NCBI RefSeq assembly: GCF_902706295.1
Contig: NZ_CACSJJ010000005.1
Span: 62,001-126,000 of the forward strand
Length of the DNA stretch: 64,000 bases
Origin: Arthrobacter sp. 18067
GTDB taxonomy: Bacteria; Actinomycetota; Actinomycetes; Actinomycetales; Micrococcaceae
Reading direction: 5' to 3'
The position numbers and the translations under genes were made by a program. The notes under the pieces are model-generated. The model saw nothing but the letters and a program-made list of their open reading frames with translations, was not told the DNA's origin and made no database searches. This document shows positions 1 through 7,209 of this stretch, piece by piece (the stretch's first letter is position 1; the number at the start of each line of letters is the position of its first letter).

Positions 1-2
1 GG

Positions 3-551
3 CTCCCCTCACTGCCAGCAGTCCTGGCCAAAGCCTCCAGCTACGCCGAACGGATGTACCTCTACCGGACCCTGGACGTACTGAGCCCAGAGGACACCAA
101 AGAAGCCCTCCTCGCCCCCTCCCAACGCGAGCGCGTGACCTGGTCCGCCGGGGCCTTGGACATGGTCCTGGAAACCTCCGGCGGCTACCCCTACTTCGTA
201 CAAGCCTGTGGCAAACACATCTGGGACGTCGCAGCATCACGAACGATCGACATCGACGACGCCCGCATCGGAATCGGCAGGGCACGCGACGAAGTCGACG
301 CCGGCCTCTACAAATCCCGGTGGGAACGAGCAACCAGCGCCCAACAGGAATTCATGAAAGCCATGGCCCGGGACAACGACACTCCCTCCCTGGTCAGCGA
401 AATCGCCGCCCGCCTCGGCAGGGCCCAAACAGCGATTTCCGCCCCGAGACAATCCCTTATCCAAACCGGGCTCGTCTATACACCCCGCCGCGGATACCTG
501 GCCTTCACCGTCCCCGGCATGGCCGACTACATCAACAGGCACGGACACTAG
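3..551 (+). CDS. AAA-type ATPase, C-terminal part (5' truncated by window)
   Basis: The reading frame is open from base 3, so the gene starts before the window; only about 182 residues are visible. The sequence runs LPAVLAKASSYAERMYLYRT, then a GGYPYFVQACGKHIWDVA stretch, then a helix-turn-helix-like tail (SLVSEIAARLGRAQTAISAP). This matches what I know of the C-terminal part of Orc1/Cdc6-like actinobacterial AAA ATPases: a lid helix followed by a winged-helix end. The Walker motifs would lie upstream and cannot be checked. It ends 9 bp before the prepilin peptidase gene and is probably co-transcribed with it. Its job in the locus is unknown. Confidence 0.75.
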   Translation, partial: LPSLPAVLAKASSYAERMYLYRTLDVLSPEDTKEALLAPSQRERVTWSAGALDMVLETSGGYPYFVQACGKHIWDVAASRTIDIDDARIGIGRARDEVDAGLYKSRWERATSAQQEFMKAMARDNDTPSLVSEIAARLGRAQTAISAPRQSLIQTGLVYTPRRGYLAFTVPGMADYINRHGH

Positions 552-560
552 AGGCAAATC

Positions 561-1172
561 ATGAAAAATGCCCTCTCCAAACGCCTGGACCAGGAAACCT
601 CACGGATGCGCGCCAGCGACGGATTCAATCCCTTCCCCCTCGCCATCGCAGCAGCCATAGGTATGGCCGGATACGTCCTCATTGCCAGCTCCGCAGGGGC
701 CGACGTTCCTTCAGCAGCGCGGGCAGCTGTCCTGGTCGCAGTGCTGGTCTTTGGTGTCTGGGTAGGGTGTGTCGACGCACGGTCCCACAGGATCCCGGAC
801 GCCGTGACCATTCCCATGGCGGCCGCCGTCGTTGCCGGCGTCACCACCTGCACGCTGCTAACCGGTGACTGGGCGCTCGCCGGGCAGGCATTGCTGGCCT
901 CGGTGGCACTGGGCATCATGTACCTGGTGGCGGCCATCGCCGGGGGCCTCGGATTGGGTGACGTCAAGCTCGCCGCGATCCTCGGACTTGCCCTGGGTTT
1001 CAACAGTTGGACGACGGTGCTGTGGGGCGGCCTGCTTGGCCTGGTGTTTGCTCTTCCGCACGCGCTCGTAGTCCGAAAATCCCGCAGGCTCATCCCGTTG
1101 GGCCCTTACATGGCAGCCGGAGCAATCGCTGCGCTGGCGGCTGATCTCGTCAAGGCATGGATGGTGTCCTGA
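561..1172 (+). CDS. Prepilin peptidase, A24 family, short (TadV/CpaA-like)
   Basis: Predicted membrane aspartyl protease of 203 residues that trims prepilin signal peptides. The two catalytic aspartates of the family are visible: D72 in VDARSHRIPD and D134 in the GxGD motif of GGLGLGDVKLA. Several hydrophobic segments surround them. The N-terminal methyltransferase domain of large PilD enzymes is absent, as is usual for Tad/Flp-type peptidases. It lies between an AAA ATPase end and a LysM/BTAD membrane protein, so a pilus or secretion locus probably continues upstream of the window. No prepilin gene is visible here. Confidence 0.85.
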   Translation: MKNALSKRLDQETSRMRASDGFNPFPLAIAAAIGMAGYVLIASSAGADVPSAARAAVLVAVLVFGVWVGCVDARSHRIPDAVTIPMAAAVVAGVTTCTLLTGDWALAGQALLASVALGIMYLVAAIAGGLGLGDVKLAAILGLALGFNSWTTVLWGGLLGLVFALPHALVVRKSRRLIPLGPYMAAGAIAALAADLVKAWMVS

Positions 1173-1251
1173 TGCCCCGAATGGTAAAGCGTCCGGGAAT
1201 GGCACCTACGTGCCGTAAGTGTGTAAACCATGTCCCACGAAAGGGATCATT

Positions 1252-4200
1252 GTGAAAATCGTTAAGGGACTGGCTTCCCTGGTACTGCTGCTGGTGCTGG
1301 TCATCGGCATCCCGGCGGTACTGGTTCTGATTGTCGGGAATCCTCTGCCATCAGGGGAGACCCTCCAAAACCTGCTCACGACGCCCGACTACGGCGGCCG
1401 CTTCCTATTCGGGAGCTTCCTGCCGATCGTCGCCTGGGTAGCGTGGCTGACCTTCGCCGCCTCAGTGATCGTCGAAGTCCCATCGGCCGTCGGCGGGATC
1501 CGGGCTCCAAGGATCAAAGGGCTGGGTGCGCAACAAGCACTGGCTGGTGCCTTGATCGGCGCCGTCCTTCTTATGTTCACCGCAGGCTCGCTCATCTCCG
1601 CGCCCAAAGCCCAGGCAACTGCCCCGGAACCATCGGCAACCCAGATCTCCGCCCCCGTGAGCGTCGAAGCCAACACACAAAACAAAGCCCCGGCCCTCAA
1701 CCAAACACCCGAGCGGACCAAAGCACTTCCAAAACACACCGTCGTGGCGGGGGAGTCGCTCTGGTTGCTGGCAGAAACCTATCTAGGAGACGGCGCCCGC
1801 TACGGCGAAATCGCGGAGCTCAACTACCGCGTAGCCCAAGCCGACGGCGGGGCACTCTCCGACGGGCACTGGATAGAACCCGGTTGGGTCCTCAACCTCC
1901 CGGCGAGCGCACAGGCCGTTGAGAAGCAAGCCACCACGCACGTAGTCACTGAAGGTGAATCCCTGTCGTCGATTGCCGAGCACTACTACGGAGACGCCGG
2001 GGCCTTCGAGCAGATTTTCAAGGCATCGCAGGGCGTGGCCCAGCCCGGCGGCGGATCTTTGACGGACCCCGACGTCGTACTTCCGGGATGGGTGTTGACC
2101 GTGCCCGCTGCTGCGGTGGTTGCGTCGGCCTCCGCCGCGCAAGCGGCCACGCCCCCGGCAGTTGCAGCTGAAGTTCCGCCGCCGGAGGCAGTTCCTGCCC
2201 CTGCCGTGGAGGCCCCTGCGGCTCCCGCCGCACCCGTAGAGACCCCTGCGCCCGCGGCCCCGAGCGTGGAGCCCCCAGCGCCTGCAGTGGAGCCAGCCCC
2301 CGCTGCGGCGTCACCCATCCCGGGGGCGTCGTTGTCCAGCGGACCTGTTGCAGCAGATGAGGCAGAAACAGTCGAAGAGATACCTGTGGATTCTTCAGCT
2401 GAGGCCGAATTTCCGGTTCGAACCATTGGCGGGATCGGCGCGCTCCTGGCCTCCGGACTCCTGTCCGTCCTGGGACTTCGCAGAATCGCACAGCGACGGC
2501 GGCGCCGTGCCGGCGAGCGCGTGGCTGTACCTTCACGTGAAGACGAGAACCTTGAGCTTCAACTGCGGGCCGTCGAGGAGCCCAAAACCATCGACGACCT
2601 GGACCGGGCACTGAAGTTCCTCGCTGTGTGGGGACAGGACCACTCCATAGCTCTGCCTCAGATGTTCTGCGTTAGAGTCGCTGCCGACGAAATCGCGATC
2701 TATCTGGCAGCTCCGGCAAAGCTCCCAAGCCCGTTCGTTGCCGTCGATGACAGCAATACCGTCTGGACAATTGAACCGGCGACCATCGGAGATCTGGACC
2801 GCGAACCGACAGCACCCTACCCCGCCCTCGTCACGGTCGGGCAGGACGCCAAGGACGCTCATTTGTTGATCGACCTGGAATACGTTGGAGCCCTCGGAAT
2901 TGCAGGTGAAGAGGAACTTGTCTCCAACGCTCTGACCGCGCTCGCCGTGGAGCTTGCCACCTCGAAGTGGGGTGAGCAGCTGCAGGTCACTATGGTGGGT
3001 GTCTCCGATGAACTGCCTGCTGCGCTCTCTACGGGCAAAGTCCGCCACGTCGATGACATGGATGCCCTTTTGGTGTTGCTTCGCGGGAAGGCCAAGGCAA
3101 CGAAGGAGGCGTTCGCGCGCCTGGGGGTCAGCGGGGTCGAAGAGGCCCGGACCTTGGGTCGGGATGCAGAAGGTTGGATGCCTGAGATTGTCATCCTGGG
3201 CCAGCAGCCGTCAGCGTCGCAGCGGATTGAGCTGGAAGAGCTGGTCACCGCAATCCCACGGATCGGTATTGCCGCGGTGAGTGCCGGAAAGGTGACAGGG
3301 GATTGGGAGATCCGTATCGGCTCCAAGGGCTCAGCGACGCTTGAGCCCCTTGGGCTGGAGATGGTCCCGCAGCTCATTACCGACGACGAGGGCAAGAAGA
3401 TCATGTCTTTGCTCTCCGTCGCTTCCCAGGACTGCCAGCCGGGCCCGGACTGGGCTGCCAGCAGCACCCAGGACGATATTGCCGTTGAAGATGTACCCGT
3501 GGCGGCGGCCGAAGCCGGGCAGGAGGAGCGCAAACTCTACGCCCTGCCCCCTGAAGATGCTGCTGTGGCTGAGCCCGTCCCCGAGGTCCAGGAGGAGGAG
3601 CCGGTCCCGTCGGAGCTGGTGGCTCTTATCGATCAGATTGACCCGGCAGTTGAGGGTGACGGAGCGCCGATCATTGCAGTGTTGGGCACGGTCTCGATCA
3701 TCAACCCCCAAGGTGAGGCTCCCCGGACGCCGGGATCCGGATCCGTGTCCGCGGCCGCTGTGGCACGCTGCACGGCGCTGGCAGCCTTCCTGGCCTTGAA
3801 TCCAGGGGCGTCGATGGAGACCTACCACGAGGCATTTTGGCCGACGGCTGATCCGAACGGGAAGACGGCTTCTTCGAACCGGAACAAGCTCTCCAACCTG
3901 ACAAGGAACTACTTGGGCCAGCGTGCCACCGACGGCGAAATGTACTTCCCGCACGTAGGGCCGGCCGACGGCTATAAGCTCCACCCGGACGTCACAACGG
4001 ACTGGCACGTCTTCTTGGATCTCATCGGCGAGGACCTGGCCAGGACCAGCACGCCGCGCCTTGTGGCAGCCCTCCGCTTGGTCCGTGGCCGGCCGTTCAG
4101 TGGCGTCAAAGACCAGCTCTACACGTGGTCAGAGCACGTGATTGATGGCATGCTTTCGGGCATTTGCGATGCGGCTCATGAACTGGCCAGAAGGTCCCTG

Positions 4201-4449
4201 ACCACCGGAGATACGGCCAACGCACGGCTGGCAGGATCCGTGGGCAGGATTGTGGATCCGGCCAACGAGCAAATGTGGCGGGACGCCATCCTGGCCGAGC
4301 ACGCAGCGGGTAATAGCGCTGGCGTCGAGGAGCTCGTGTCAAAGCTCCACACGTACCTTGATGGCTTCAACGAAGACTACGAGCCAGACGAGGAGACACA
4401 GGAACTCATTGAGGAACTCCGCCGTCACGGCCACCCGATCGCGAGCTGA
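1252..4449 (+). CDS. Large membrane protein: two LysM domains, Pro/Ala linker, C-terminal BTAD-like domain
   Basis: About 1,065 residues. I chose GTG 1252 because AAGGGA lies 5-6 bases upstream and the N-terminus then becomes a membrane segment (KIVKGLASLVLLLVLVIGIP). The open frame extends to 1219. Order: three hydrophobic segments in the first 120 residues; LysM 1 near residue 165 (HTVVAGESLWLLAETYLGD); LysM 2 near residue 230 (HVVTEGESLSSIAEHYYGD); a Pro/Ala-rich linker; a fourth hydrophobic segment followed by RRIAQRRRRRAGER; a long cytoplasmic part; and from about residue 850 a bacterial transcriptional activator (BTAD)-like helical domain as in SARP regulators. Wall binding outside and regulation inside is inferred. 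I know such fusions from actinobacterial Tad-like loci, but their function is unknown. Confidence 0.8.
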   Translation: MKIVKGLASLVLLLVLVIGIPAVLVLIVGNPLPSGETLQNLLTTPDYGGRFLFGSFLPIVAWVAWLTFAASVIVEVPSAVGGIRAPRIKGLGAQQALAGALIGAVLLMFTAGSLISAPKAQATAPEPSATQISAPVSVEANTQNKAPALNQTPERTKALPKHTVVAGESLWLLAETYLGDGARYGEIAELNYRVAQADGGALSDGHWIEPGWVLNLPASAQAVEKQATTHVVTEGESLSSIAEHYYGDAGAFEQIFKASQGVAQPGGGSLTDPDVVLPGWVLTVPAAAVVASASAAQAATPPAVAAEVPPPEAVPAPAVEAPAAPAAPVETPAPAAPSVEPPAPAVEPAPAAASPIPGASLSSGPVAADEAETVEEIPVDSSAEAEFPVRTIGGIGALLASGLLSVLGLRRIAQRRRRRAGERVAVPSREDENLELQLRAVEEPKTIDDLDRALKFLAVWGQDHSIALPQMFCVRVAADEIAIYLAAPAKLPSPFVAVDDSNTVWTIEPATIGDLDREPTAPYPALVTVGQDAKDAHLLIDLEYVGALGIAGEEELVSNALTALAVELATSKWGEQLQVTMVGVSDELPAALSTGKVRHVDDMDALLVLLRGKAKATKEAFARLGVSGVEEARTLGRDAEGWMPEIVILGQQPSASQRIELEELVTAIPRIGIAAVSAGKVTGDWEIRIGSKGSATLEPLGLEMVPQLITDDEGKKIMSLLSVASQDCQPGPDWAASSTQDDIAVEDVPVAAAEAGQEERKLYALPPEDAAVAEPVPEVQEEEPVPSELVALIDQIDPAVEGDGAPIIAVLGTVSIINPQGEAPRTPGSGSVSAAAVARCTALAAFLALNPGASMETYHEAFWPTADPNGKTASSNRNKLSNLTRNYLGQRATDGEMYFPHVGPADGYKLHPDVTTDWHVFLDLIGEDLARTSTPRLVAALRLVRGRPFSGVKDQLYTWSEHVIDGMLSGICDAAHELARRSLTTGDTANARLAGSVGRIVDPANEQMWRDAILAEHAAGNSAGVEELVSKLHTYLDGFNEDYEPDEETQELIEELRRHGHPIAS

Positions 4450-4481
4450 ATAACCACGGCGAGGACCGGACCAGAGCCAAA

Positions 4482-4518
4482 CCCTCAATTAGTTGATATC
4501 ATATTAACTAATTGAGGG
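4482..4518 (+). promoter_or_regulatory. Perfect 13-bp inverted repeat containing 27-bp motif copy A and masking a ribosome-binding site
   Basis: Arms CCCTCAATTAGTT (4482-4494) and AACTAATTGAGGG (4506-4518) are exact reverse complements around an 11-base loop. The right arm contains most of the GAGGGAG ribosome-binding site of the gene at 4526, so as RNA the hairpin would hide it. Positions 4487-4513 are one of four copies of a 27-bp motif (20 of 27 identical to the copy at 19,835). No T-run follows, so a terminator is unlikely. Confidence 0.7.
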
Positions 4519-4525
4519 AGTTTGA

Positions 4526-5260
4526 ATGAAAGTCACCAAAGCGAAATTAGTGGATGTGCCAGCGCTGGCTTGGACGTCAGCGCTGGCTTTCACTCGTCTG
4601 GAAGGCCGCGACAGGCCACTGCGGGCCGCGCTCGAATACTTCCTTCAACTCACTGCCACGCTGGGACAACAGAACAACGGCAGCCTCTTCCATCACGAAC
4701 GCCGTGTCATGGTCGGCATTGAGAACCACCGGAAACCGCAGCTGCAGTCCCGGCTGGTCGGCTCCCTGGCGCTCCTCGTCCCCATGCTTGTGGTGTACCT
4801 GGTGATTTCCCCGGTCGCTGGACCGGTGGTGGGCATCATCGCCGCGATGGTGGTGCTGTTCGTGCCGATGGCGCCGGCCTTCGCCCGGATGCTGGGGCCA
4901 GAAGCCCGTACCGCCGAACGGGTGCACCAGAAAGCCCTCAACGCGCTGCCCGAGGACCGGCAGGTATACACCTACACCCAGCTGGCGCGCCGACTCACTG
5001 CCCCGGCAGGATCAGCACAGGAGCTCCTGAGGGAAGTCCTTGACCAGCAAGTACCCCCGGGGGCTGCGATCTCCTGCATTGCAGCGGACCGGCGTCTGAT
5101 CCCGATCTACGAACGAGTCGGCCTCCGTCAACAGGGCGACTCCTTGGCCATGCTCACCCCCGAACCCAGCGCTGGGGCAGCCGAGCACAACGGGATGACC
5201 CCCGAGGCAGGGGCAAGGGACACTGGAACCAAACGCAACCCGCCGGGTAGCAATATGTAA
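4526..5260 (+). CDS. Unknown membrane protein, 244 aa
   Basis: I do not recognise the family. The N-terminal 75 residues are soluble. Two adjacent hydrophobic segments follow (about residues 79-100 and 102-122: LVGSLALLVPMLVVYLVISP and VVGIIAAMVVLFVPMAP), then a soluble half. The segment AADRRLIPIYERVGLRQQGD near residue 190 faintly resembles the end of a GNAT acetyltransferase, which is not enough for a call. The start has a GAGGGAG ribosome-binding site that lies inside the right arm of a perfect inverted repeat. Expression is therefore likely to be controlled at that point. It follows the LysM/BTAD gene by 76 bp. Confidence 0.7.
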   Translation: MKVTKAKLVDVPALAWTSALAFTRLEGRDRPLRAALEYFLQLTATLGQQNNGSLFHHERRVMVGIENHRKPQLQSRLVGSLALLVPMLVVYLVISPVAGPVVGIIAAMVVLFVPMAPAFARMLGPEARTAERVHQKALNALPEDRQVYTYTQLARRLTAPAGSAQELLREVLDQQVPPGAAISCIAADRRLIPIYERVGLRQQGDSLAMLTPEPSAGAAEHNGMTPEAGARDTGTKRNPPGSNM

Positions 5261-5371
5261 ATCCGGGATCAGGCATACCTACACCAGCCGACGACGCCAT
5301 ATCGGCGTCCACGGCGGGAGCAGGGGCCACTTTGACTGACCACACCTGCGACGCCGCGAAAGGAGGACACC

Positions 5372-5581
5372 ATGACCACGAATGAAAACAACACCGACGC
5401 GAAGATCCAGTTCGGTAAAGACCCGAAGGAAATGAGCAAGGACGAATTCGTCCAGCTGCTCAAGGACATCAAAGACGGGACCGTTACACCGGCAGTTGAG
5501 ATCGACGACATAGGACAACGAAGCAATCTCCAGCCAGGAGACGCGATCACTTTCCTGCCAGCACCCAACGGGGGTGCCTAA
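5372..5581 (+). CDS. Small acidic unknown protein, 69 aa
   Basis: A very strong ribosome-binding site (AAAGGAGG, 5359-5366) precedes ATG 5372. The protein is hydrophilic, with a helical N-terminal half (KEMSKDEFVQLLKDIKDGTV) and an end of GDAITFLPAPNGGA. I recognise no family. It stops 3 bp before the next start, so it is translationally linked to the 450-residue gene and may be its partner. Confidence 0.7.
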   Translation: MTTNENNTDAKIQFGKDPKEMSKDEFVQLLKDIKDGTVTPAVEIDDIGQRSNLQPGDAITFLPAPNGGA

Positions 5582-5584
5582 GAC

Positions 5585-6937
5585 ATGTGCCGTCCCAAGA
5601 GTCACCCCCGCGGCGGCTACCAGTGCAAAGATCCAAACAGCATCGCCGCGGCTGCAGCCGGTGAACTCCAGGCCTACATAGGGGCCACGCCCTTCCGGCC
5701 TGAAAGCTCCGAACTGCTCTCCCTGGATTCCCGCCCCTCCTACTACTCCTCAGAAGAATGGCGGGAATACGACGACACCATTCGAAACGCCGGGGCGTCC
5801 CACGACATAGAACTCCTGGACGATAAGCCGGCAGATGGCCTGTGGGAAGGCGAAACGGAACCCGCTGGCGCCTACACGGTGCGCGGATCCGAAGAATGCA
5901 TCAGATCCTGGGCCGCAGAAATCGCCGGCCGCTACAACCAGGACTCCGTCATGGTCGCCTTTGTCGATGAAGCCGGACCAGACCGGATGTACACATTCGG
6001 CGGAGAGACGAACATCGACGCCGACGACGCGCTCGATACCCTCAGGCTCGCCGGGATCCCCGGCGGCAGGGTCGTTGATGGCAGGCTGCAGATCCTCCAG
6101 ACCGATGGCCAGCCTGACAAACTGGCCCTCTACGCCATCCAATGCCGCTACGGCAGCCCCCAATGGACACCCGTCCGGGCCGAATTCGTAGAAAAGAACA
6201 CCGACTACGCCAGACACGCCCCCATCCGCGAAATCCAAAAAATCCGCCAGGACTACCGCGAGCGCCACGGCTTCACTGCACGGACGGAAATGCCGCACAT
6301 GTCCGAGCTTGATGACATCGCCGCGGCGAAGGCCTACGGGGAAGCGGTCCATGATCCCCGGGATCCAGTGGTACGGCGTTCGTATCGTTCCCTGGGGAAA
6401 CATGTGCAGGAGCAGTACTCAGACTTTGTCTCTGCTGGCTTCAGCTTTGAGCCATGGGAATCAGTCAGCAGCGAGCAACCCTATGCCGATTCGGCCGAAA
6501 TGTTGGCTGATCTGCGGGAGTCCAAGCATCTGTTCTATTTCCGTACCGAGGTCTCGGACGATACGGAAGGTGCGTTGCCGGCAGGGCATCCCATGGCGCG
6601 CACCGTGACCGTTCCCGATGGGTGTGGGGGGACCAGGCATGTGCCGCTCAATGATGCCTTTCGAGCTGTGCACGACGCCATCGCCCATGGCGATGGCCTG
6701 ATGTTCGGGCCTGAGGGTGAACGACGTGCGTGGTGGACACACCGGACATGCCTTCCCAAGGAGGCACGGCTCGCGTTGTTCTGTGAGACCAGGGGACAGA
6801 ACACCTGGACTAACGCGGGACCTCACATGCGGGACGGTGATCGGGTACTGCAGCGCGGGGATCACGGCTGGCTGGCACAACCCGAGCGCCCCTATGCGGT
6901 TCAGAAAGCAGTGAGGATCCCCAAAGGTCTCTGCTGA
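5585..6937 (+). CDS. Unknown protein, 450 aa, with a phage-type ETRGQN C-terminal region
   Basis: No known catalytic domain is recognisable. The last 110 residues contain NDAFRAVHDAIAHGDG, then AWWTHRTCLPKEARLALF, CETRGQNTWTNAGPH and finally YAVQKAVRIP. I recall this string of motifs (FRAVHD, EAR.AL..ETRGQN, a late Q-K) from large phage and plasmid proteins of unknown role, so a mobile-element protein is the best guess. The N-terminal 300 residues are unplaced. A weak GGGGGTG ribosome-binding site lies in the end of the preceding 69-residue gene, which suggests coupling. Confidence 0.65.
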   Translation: MCRPKSHPRGGYQCKDPNSIAAAAAGELQAYIGATPFRPESSELLSLDSRPSYYSSEEWREYDDTIRNAGASHDIELLDDKPADGLWEGETEPAGAYTVRGSEECIRSWAAEIAGRYNQDSVMVAFVDEAGPDRMYTFGGETNIDADDALDTLRLAGIPGGRVVDGRLQILQTDGQPDKLALYAIQCRYGSPQWTPVRAEFVEKNTDYARHAPIREIQKIRQDYRERHGFTARTEMPHMSELDDIAAAKAYGEAVHDPRDPVVRRSYRSLGKHVQEQYSDFVSAGFSFEPWESVSSEQPYADSAEMLADLRESKHLFYFRTEVSDDTEGALPAGHPMARTVTVPDGCGGTRHVPLNDAFRAVHDAIAHGDGLMFGPEGERRAWWTHRTCLPKEARLALFCETRGQNTWTNAGPHMRDGDRVLQRGDHGWLAQPERPYAVQKAVRIPKGLC

Positions 6938-7209
6938 CAGGTGAGCTCCTTCAGGCAGTCCCGCCCACTCCCTTGCAAAAGCGGCGGGACTGCGATCTAT
7001 CCGACATGATGGCGACTGAAACGCCTGACCCGAATGCCGCGCCGTCATATGTGACGCACCATGAGACGGCGTATCAGGGGAGTCCGAGGGTGTATTACGC
7101 TGAGCTCGAAACGTCATCCTGTTGTGGGTATGGCACCCGCGCGGGGCAGAAGAGGCGGCTAAATTTGCCGCTTCACGGGCTCCCCCACAAAGATGTGGAG
7201 AAACCTTCT

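Noticed and set aside
4482..4518. Inverted repeat as a rho-independent terminator
   Set aside because: No T-run follows, the loop is 11 bases, and the right arm is needed as a ribosome-binding site.
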